A stretch of DNA of 21,039 nucleotides. It comes from Symbiodinium natans. Taxonomy: Eukaryota > Sar > Dinophyceae > Suessiales > Symbiodiniaceae. The stretch spans positions 162,501-183,539 of the forward strand of contig CAJNDS010000039.1 of assembly GCA_905221605.1 (NCBI GenBank), given 5' to 3'. The notes under the pieces are model-generated. The model did not search any database. It saw only the letters and a list, made by a program, of their open reading frames with translations, and was not told where the DNA came from. The position numbers and the translations under genes were made by a program. Position 1 is the first letter of the stretch. The number at the start of each line of letters is the position of its first letter. Below, piece by piece: positions 9,601 to 18,600 of the stretch.

Positions 9601-12600
9601 TTTAATTCGGGAGCTTCATATTTAAATTATGTAAATCGGGCCCGGGAATTAAATAATTTAAATAATTTAAATAATTTAAATCCTGGAGGGGGGGGGGCCG
9701 GGCTTCCTCCCGCAGGAGGAATTAAATAATTTAAATATGAAGGCCCCGAATTAAATATTCATATTTAAATCGGGGCCTTCATATTTAAATTATTTAATTC
9801 CTCCTGCGGGAGGGCCCCCTCAATCAGCTTCATCATCATCATCCTCATCCTCATCCGCATCATCATCATCATCTTCATTATCGTCATCATCTTCATCATC
9901 TATCATCATCATCTTCATCATCTTCATCATCTTTTTTCATCATCCCCATCATCTCTCTCATCTCCACGGTTGTTCCAATATGTTTCATGTGCATCCTTGA
10001 CATCAATGATCCCAATCAGCTTCATCATCATCTTCATCATCTTCATCATCTTCATCATTTTCATCATCTTCATCATCTTCATCATCTTCATCATCTTCAT
10101 CATCTTCATCATCTCCATCATCTTCATCATCTTCATGATCTGCTTCATCTGCTTCATCCTTCATCTGTTTCTTATGTTTCATTGCTTCTTGGGGCCCAGG
10201 AGGGCCTGGGGCAGGAGCAACTTTGCCGGTCAAAACTTGCCGGGATCCCCTTGGCACCCTGGAAAAGTGATGCAAATACCACACAAAACGGGAAAGGGTA
10301 GGAACAACTTTGTCGGTCAAAATTTGCCGGGATCCCCTTGGCACCCTGGAAAAGTCCTGCAAATACCACACAAAACGGGAAAGGGTAGGAACAACTTTGC
10401 CGGTCAAAATTTGCCGGGATCCCCTTGGCACCCTGGAAAAGTCCTGCAAATACCACACAAAACGGGAAAGGGTAGGAACAACATTTGCCGGTCAAAATTT
10501 GCCGGGATTCCCTTGGCACCCCGGAAAAGTGATGCAAATACCACACAAAACGGGAACGGGTAGGAACAACTTTGCGGGTCAAAATTTGCCGGGATTCCCT
10601 TGGCACCCTAGAAAAGTCCTGCAAATACCACACAAAACGGGAAAGGGTAGGAACAACTTTGCCGGTCAAAATTTGCCGGGATTCCCTTGGCACCCTAGAA
10701 AAGTGATGCAAATACCACACAAAACGGGAAAGGGTAGGAACAACTTTGCCGGTCAAAATTTGCCGGGATCCCCTTGGCACTCGGGAAAAGTGATGCAAAT
10801 GCCACACAAAACGGGAACGGGTAGGAACAACTTTGCGGGTCAAAATTTGCCGGGACCCCCTTGGCACCCGGGAAAAGTGATGCAAATACCACACAAAACG
10901 GGAAAGGGTAGGAACAACTTTGCCGGTCAAAATTTGCCGGGATCCCCTTGGCACCCTGGAAAAGTGATGCAAATACCACACAAAACGGGAACGGGTAGGA
11001 ACAACTTTGCCGGTCAAAATTTGCCGGGATTCCCTTGGCACCCTGGAAAAGTCCTGCAAATACCACACAAAACGGGAAAGGGTAGGAACAACTTTGCCGG
11101 TCAAAATTTGCCGGGATTCCCTTGGCACCCTGGAAAAGTCCTGCAAATACCACACAAAACGGGAAAGGGTAGGAACAACTTTGCGGGTCAAAATTTGCCG
11201 GGATTCCCTTGGCACCCTGGAAAAGTCCTGCAAATACCACACAAAACGGGAAAGGGTAGGAACAACTTTGCCGGTCAAAATTTGCCGGGATCCCCTTGGC
11301 ACCCGGGAAAAGTGATGCAAATACCACACAAAACGGGAACGGGTAGGAACAACTTTGCCGGTCAAAATTTGCCGGGATTCCCTTGGCACCCTGGAAAAGT
11401 CCTGCAAATACCACACAAAACGGGAAAGGGTAGGAACAACTTTGCCGGTCAAAATTTGCCGGGATTCCCTTGGCACCCTGGAAAAGTCCTGCAAATACCA
11501 CACAAAACGGGAAAGGGTAGGAACAACTTTGCGGGTCAAAATTTGCCGGGATTCCCTTGGCACCCTGGAAAAGTCCTGCAAATACCACACAAAACGGGAA
11601 AGGGTAGGAACAACTTTGCCGGTCAAAATTTGCCGGGATCCCCTTGGCACTCGGGAAAAGTGATGCAAATACCACACAAAACGGGAACGGGTAGGAACAA
11701 CTTTGCGGGTCAAAATTTGCCGCCTTCGTATGCCATGAGAAATGCGCGGCTCGATTTGGCCAAATTTTGCCCGGAGGCTGCCCGGCAAAATTTGGCCAAA
11801 TCGGGCCCCTGGACATTGAAATGAAATCAATTTTTCAATTCCCCGATACTAAATCACGAGCCCGGGCCTCCCCCTCAACACTAAATTACGAGCCCGGGCC
11901 TCCCCCCAATACTGAATTACGAGCGCGGGCCTCCCCCCAATACTAAAGTACGAGCCGGGGAATTAAATAATTTAAATAATTTTAATGCCCGGACGCCCCC
12001 CCTGGGGCATTTAAATTATTTAAATTATTTAATTCCTGACCCCCCAACCCCGACCCGCAAATGTTGTTCCTACCCTTTTCCGTTGTGTGTGGTATTTGCA
12101 GGACTTTTGCAGGGTGCCAAGGGGATCCCGGCAAATTTTGACCCGCAAATGTTGTTCCTACCCTTTTTCGTTTTGTGTGGTATTTGCAGGACTTTTGCAG
12201 GGTGCCAAGGGAATCCCGGCAAATTTTGACCCGCAAATGTTGTTCCTACACTATTCCGATTTGTGTGGCATTTGCAGGGCTTTCGCAGGGTGCCAAGGGG
12301 ATCCCGGCAAATTTTGACCCGCAAATGTTGTTCCTACCCTTTTCCGTTTTGTGTGGCATTTGCAGGACTTTTGCAGGGTGCCAAGGGGATCCCGGCAAAT
12401 TTTGACCCGCAAATGTTGTTCCTACCCTTTTTCGTTTTGTGTGGTATTTGCAGGACTTTTGCAGGGTGCCAAGGGAATCCCGGCAAATTTTGACCCGCAA
12501 ATGTTGTTCCTACCCTATTCCCGTTTGTGTGGCATTTGCAGGACTTTTGCAGGGTGCCAAGGGGATCCCGGCAAATTTTGACCCGCAAATGTTGTTCCTA

Positions 12601-15600
12601 CCCTTTTCCGTTTTGTGTGGCATTTGCAGGACTTTTGCAGGGTGCCAAGGGGATCCCGGCAAATTTTGACCCGCAAATGTTGTTCCTACCCTTTTTCGTT
12701 TTGTGTGGTATTTGCAGGACTTTTGCAGGGTGCCAAGGGGATCCCGGCAAATTTTGACCCGCAAATGTTGTTCCTACCTTTTTCCGTTTTGTGTGGTATT
12801 TGCAGGACTTTTGCAGGGTGCCAAGGGGATCCCGGCAAATTTTGACCCGCAAATGTTGTTCCTACCCTTTCCGTTTTGTGTGGCATTTGCAGGACTTTTG
12901 CAGGGTGCCAAGGGGATCCCGGCAAATTTTGACCCGCAAATGTTGTTCCTACCCTTTTCCAGGACTTTTGTGTTTTGACCCGCAAATGTTGTTCCTACCC
13001 TTTTCCGTTTTGTGTGGCATTTGCAGGACTTTTGCAGGGTGCCAAGGGGATCCCGGCAAATTTTGACCCGCAAATGTTGTTCCTACCCTTTTCCGTTTTG
13101 TGTGGTATTTGCAGGACTTTTGCAGGGTGCCATGGGGATCCCGGCAAATTTTGACCCGCAAATGTTGTTCCTACCCTTTTCCGTTTTGTGTGGTATTTGC
13201 AGGACTTTTGCAGGGTGCCAAGGGGATCCCGGTCTCCTGTCTTCATTTCTCCTCCATGATTTTCATTGCTCTTCCCATGAAAATTGCTTCCTTTTGATCT
13301 CTCCTCTCTCCTTTCTCTCTCCCTTCTCTTCTCTTGTTCTCTTTTGAATCTCAAAATCACACCAAAGGAAGCTTCTTTTCCTTATTGAATGAAAAAGAAA
13401 AACAAGAAAAGAGATAGGTAAAGACACTGAAGAGCTCCACTGCCTATTGTTTCATTCCCTTTCCTCTCTTTCTATGTGTTGTTTCCTTGTCGTTTCAGAA
13501 AGCTAGCAAAATAAGAGCAAGGGGGCTTCCTGAAGAGGAGAGAGGGCACCTATTTTTTAATTATAGAGGGGAAAGCGAGAGACAAGGAAGGGAGAGATGA
13601 TAGATAAAGAAGAGTGCTATCCGTCTCCTTGTTTCTTGTGTCTTCTCTTCTTTTCAGTTCATCATATTCCTCTTTTCGGCCTGTCTCTTCTGCTCTTTTC
13701 CTTACCCTTCTCCTTTTCAAGTTCTTCCAATTTAGTTTTTCTGTTTCGAAAAGAAAGAGGGAAGGGAGAGAGAAGGGCGAGAGGATAGATAAAGAAGAGT
13801 GCCATCTTCTTTGCGCCTTGTTTTGTCTCTCCATCTTCTTTGTTCATCTCTCTTCTATTCTTTTCTTGGCTCTTCCCATTAGAATTGTGTTCCTTTTATC
13901 TCTCCTCTCTCCTTCTCTTTCCCTTGTCTTCTCCTGTTCCCCTTTAAATGACAAAAACACAAGAAAGGAAGAAGAGGGGAATGGAGGCCCTTTTCCGGTA
14001 TTCTCCTGTTGCAATGAATAAGGAAAAGAGCATAGGAGATAAGGAAGGGAATTGAAAAGAAAATGGGCGATCGGGTGTCCTTTTTGCTAGTTTTCTGCAT
14101 CTTCAAGGAAGAAAAAAGGACACCCACCCAAGAAGGAAAAGTAACTTAAGAGATAGGGAGGAAATTGAAGAGCTCCTCTCTTTACCTAGTCATTCCCTGT
14201 CCTCTCTTCTTATCTGTTGTTTGTCTTATTCGCTTCAAAAAGCAAAATAAGGGAAAGGCGATTTCCTGAAGAGGAAGAAGGGCGCCTACCTGTGAATAGC
14301 AAGATTGATTTTTTCTAATTAGGGAGAGACTTGCCCCGCCTGAGCCTCCCTGGCCTGCTTGTTGTGGCCACATACAGTTGCGCTTCCAGCAAAATGGCAT
14401 CCTTGTTATCTCGTCTCACTTCTCTTTCCCTTCTCTCCTTCTGTTTCCTTTTGACTGATAAACCACAAGAAAGGAACTTGTGTGATAAGGCAGTGGAAGG
14501 GTAAGCAGAGGGTGACTCCTGGCGCGTGGACCGGTCCATACTTCATCATACCCCTCCTCTCGGCCTATCTCTTCTGTTCCTTTCCTTACCCTTCTCCTTC
14601 TCATAGTTCTTCCTTTTTGTTTTCTTATTTCGAAAAGAAAGAGGGAAGGGAGAGAGAAGGGAGAGAGGATAGATAAAGAAGAGTGCCATCTTCTCTGCGC
14701 CTTGTTTTGTCTCTCCCACTTCTCTATTCATCTCTCTTCTATTCTTTTCTTTGCTCTTCCCATTAACAATGCAATCCTTTTGTCTCTCCTCTCTCCTTCT
14801 CTCTCCCTTCTCTTCTCCTGTTCCCCTTTAAATGACAAAAGCGCAAGAAAGGAAGAACAAGAGGGGAATGGAGGCCATGTTCCTTTCTTTTCCAATGGAT
14901 GGGGAAAGCGAGCGGGGTTGGCTCCTTGTCCGTAGACCCTCCCCATGCTGCAGCAAATCCCTCCTCTCGCCCTATCGCCTCTGTTCTTTTCCTTGTTCCC
15001 AAACGGAAAAAGAAAACGGGTTCCTTTACATGTTCATTGTTCTTCCTTTTGTTTTTATTTGAAAGGGAAAGATAAGAAAGAGAGGAAAGAAGAAAACGAG
15101 CACCATCTTCTCTTTGCCTGATTTTGCACCTCCCTCTCCTGTCTTCATTTCTCTTCCATGATTTTCATTGCTCTTCCCATGAAAATTGCTTCCTTTTGAT
15201 CTCTCCTCTCCCCTTTCTCTCTCCCTTCTCTTCTCTTGTTCTCTTTTGAATCTCAAAATCACACCAAAGGAAGCTTCTTTTCCTTATTGAATGAAAAAGA
15301 AAAACAAGAAAAGAGATAGGTAAAGACACTGAAGAGCTCCACTGCCTATTGTTTCATTCCCTTTCCTCTCTTTCTATGTGTTGTTTCCTTGTCGTTTCAG
15401 AAAGCTAGCAAAATAAGAGCAAGGGGGCTTCCTGAAGAGGAGAGAGGGCACCTATTTTTTTAATTATAGAGGGGAAAGCGAGAGACAAGGAAGGGAGAGA
15501 TGATAGATAAAGAAGAGTGCTATCCGTCTCCTTGTTTCTTGTGTCTTCTCTTCTTTTCAGTTCATCATATTCCTCTTTTCGGCCTGTCTCTTCTGCTCTT

Positions 15601-18600
15601 TTCCTTACCCTTCTCCTTTTCAAGTTCTTCCAATTTAGTTTTTCTGTTTCGAAAAGAAAGAGGGAAGGGAGAGAGAAGGGCGAGAGGATAGATAAAGAAG
15701 AGTGCCATCTTCTTTGCGCCTTGTTTTGTCTCTCCATCTTCTTTGTTCATCTCTCTTCTATTCTTTTCTTGGCTCTTCCCATTAGAATTGTGTTCCTTTT
15801 ATCTCTCCTCTCTCCTTCTCTTTCCCTTGTCTTCTCCTGTTCCCCTTTAAATGACAAAAACACAAGAAAGGAAGAAGAGGGGAATGGAGGCCCTTTTCCG
15901 GTATTCTCCTGTTGCAATGAATAAGGAAAAGAGCATAGGAGATAAGGAAGGGAATTGAAAAGAAAATGGGCGATCGGGTGTCCTTTTTGCTAGTTTTCTG
16001 CATCTTCAAGGAAGAAAAAAGGACACCCGCCCAAGAAGGAAAAGTAACTTAAGAGATAGGGAGGAAATAGAAGAGCTCCTCTCTTTACCTAGTCATTCCC
16101 TGTCCTCTCTTCTTATCTGTTGTTTGTCTTATTCGCTTCAAAAAGCAAAATAAGGGAAAGGCGATTTCCTGAAGAGGAAGAAGGGCGCCTACCTGTGAAT
16201 AGCAAGATTGATTTTTTCTAATTAGGGAGAGACTTGCCCCGCCTGAGCCTCCCTGGCCTGCTTGTTGTGGCCACATACAGTTGCGCTTCCAGCAAAATGG
16301 CATCCTTGTTATCTCGTCTCACTTCTCTTTCCCTTCTCTCCTTCTGTTTCCTTTTGACTGATAAACCACAAGAAAGGAACTTGTGTGATAAGGCAGTGGA
16401 AGGGTAAGCAGAGGGTGACTCCTGGCGCGTGGACCGGTCCATACTTCATCATACCCCTCCTCTCGGCCTATCTCTTCTGTTCCTTTCCTTACCCTTCTCC
16501 TTCTCATAGTTCTTCCTTTTTGTTTTCTTATTTCGAAAAGAAAGAGGGAAGGGAGAGAGAAGGGAGAGAGGATAGATAAAGAAGAGTGCCATCTTCTCTG
16601 CGCCTTGTTTTGTCTCTCCCACTTCTCTATTCATCTCTCTTCTATTCTTTTCTTTGCTCTTCCCATTAACAATGCAATCCTTTTGTCTCTCCTCTCTCCT
16701 TCTCTCTCCCTTCTCTTCTCCTGTTCCCCTTTAAATGACACAAGCGCAAGAAAGGAAGAACAAGAGGGGAATGGAGGCCATGTTCCTTTCTTTTCCAATG
16801 GATGGGGAAAGCGAGCGGGGTTGGCTCCTTGTCCGTAGACCCTCCCCATGCTGCAGCAAATCCCTCCTCTCGCCCTATCGCCTCTGTTCTTTTCCTTGTT
16901 CCCAAACGGAAAAAGAAAACGGGTTCCTTTACATGTTCATTGTTCTTCCTTTTGTTTTTATTTGAAAGGGAAAGATAAGAAAGAGAGGAAAGAAGAAAAC
17001 GAGCACCATCTTCTCTTTGCCTGATTTTGCACCTCCCTCTCCTGTCTTCATTTCTCTTCCATGATTTTCATTGCTCTTCCCATGAAAATTGCTTCCTTTT
17101 GATCTCTCCTCTCTCCTTTCTCTCTCCCTTCTCTTCTCTTGTTCTCTTTTAAATCTCAAAATCACACCAAAGGAAGCTTCTTTTCCTTATTGAATGAAAA
17201 AGAAAAAGAAGAAAAGAGATAGGTAAAGACACTGAAGAGCTCCACTGCCTATTGTTTCATTCCCTTTCCTCTCTTTCTATGTGTTGTTTCCCTTGTTGTT
17301 TCAGAAAGCTAGCAAAATAAGGGCAAGGGGGCTTCCTGAAGAGGAGAGGGCACCTATTTGTTTTAATTATAGAGGGAAAAGCGAGAGACAAGGAAGGGAG
17401 AGATGATAGATAAAGAAGAGTGCTATCCGTCTCCTTGTTTCTTGTGTCTTCTCTTCTTTTCAGTACCCCTCCAGAAAATTCAAATGGCCTCCTTGTTGTC
17501 TCTCCTCTCTCACTTCCCTTGCCCTTCTCTCCTTCTGTTACCTTTTAACTAATAAAACACAAGAAAGGAACTTGTATGATAAAGCAGTGGAAGGGTAAGC
17601 AGAGGGTGACTCCTTGCGCGTGGACCTTGCCCATACTTCATCATATCCCTCTTTTCGGCCTGTCTCTTCTGCTCTTTTCATTACCCTTCTCCTTTTCAAG
17701 TTCTTCCTTTTTAGTTTTTCTGTTTCGAAAAGAAAGAGGGAAGGGAGAGAGAAGGGAGAGAGGATAGATAAAGAAGAGTGCCATCTTCTTTGCGCCTTGT
17801 TTTGTCTCTCCATCTTCTTTGTTCATCTCTCTTCTATTCTTTTCTTGGCTCTTCCCATTAAAATTGTGTTCCTTTTATCTCTCCTCTCTCCTTCTCTTTC
17901 CCTTCTCTTCTCCTGTTCCCCTTTAAATGACAAAAACACAAGAAAGGAAGAACAAGAGGGGAATGGAGGCCCTTTTCCTGTATTCTCCTGTTGCAATGAA
18001 TAAAGAAAAAAGGATAGGAGATAAGGAAGGGAATTGAGGAGCTCCTTTCGCTACTTTCTTATGCCCTTTCCTTTGTATCTACCACACAAAAACACGACTC
18101 TCAGCTTCCAAATAAACCCTATTTAAGCCACCCACCCCCCCCCCCCCCCCCCCCCCCTCCCCCCCTACCCCCCCTTCCCATTGTCAGCTCCAGCCCGCCC
18201 CCCCCCATTATCCGTACCCGCCATTGGTTTCCCATTTCCAACCCTCTTGCTGCCCCGCATAATCCATCCCCACAAATTCCCAACATCACACACTGCAGTA
18301 CCTCATTCCCACCATTCCCCGAAACACCCCCCTGCACACCATTCCCAGCATTCCATTTCCACCCACCATGGAAGACCATTCCCCATCGCACCATAAACCA
18401 TCATTCTTACCCGCATATTGCTGTCCCCATCCCCACCATTACACACTTTTCATCACCCGCAATCCCACCATACCGTTCCTATCATACCAAGAAGTGTTCC
18501 CGGTTCCAGCCACACCCACCGTTACCGTTACTCGCCATCCTGCCCACCATGCAACACCATTGCCCGTCGACACCATTCCCACCATTACCTGCCATTTCCG

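Noticed and set aside
9927-10160. Asp- or Met-rich and His-rich proteins
   Set aside because: Pure translation of a trinucleotide microsatellite.
10172-11830. Long open frames of 370-552 codons on both strands in array A
   Set aside because: They run through nearly identical 29-codon repeats, exist on both strands at once, and result from an 87-base unit being divisible by 3.
12053-13232. CRISPR-like regular spacing
   Set aside because: The whole unit is repeated, with no unique spacers, and the setting is a eukaryotic intron.
11982-13360. Ladder of short overlapping open frames on both strands
   Set aside because: They recur every 88 bases with the array B unit and have no start or stop signals of their own.
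13550-18003. Repeated small proteins such as those starting MLSVSLFLVSS, with signal-peptide look
   Set aside because: They are low-complexity translations of CT-rich tandem repeats, occur in each copy and on both strands, and show no domain.
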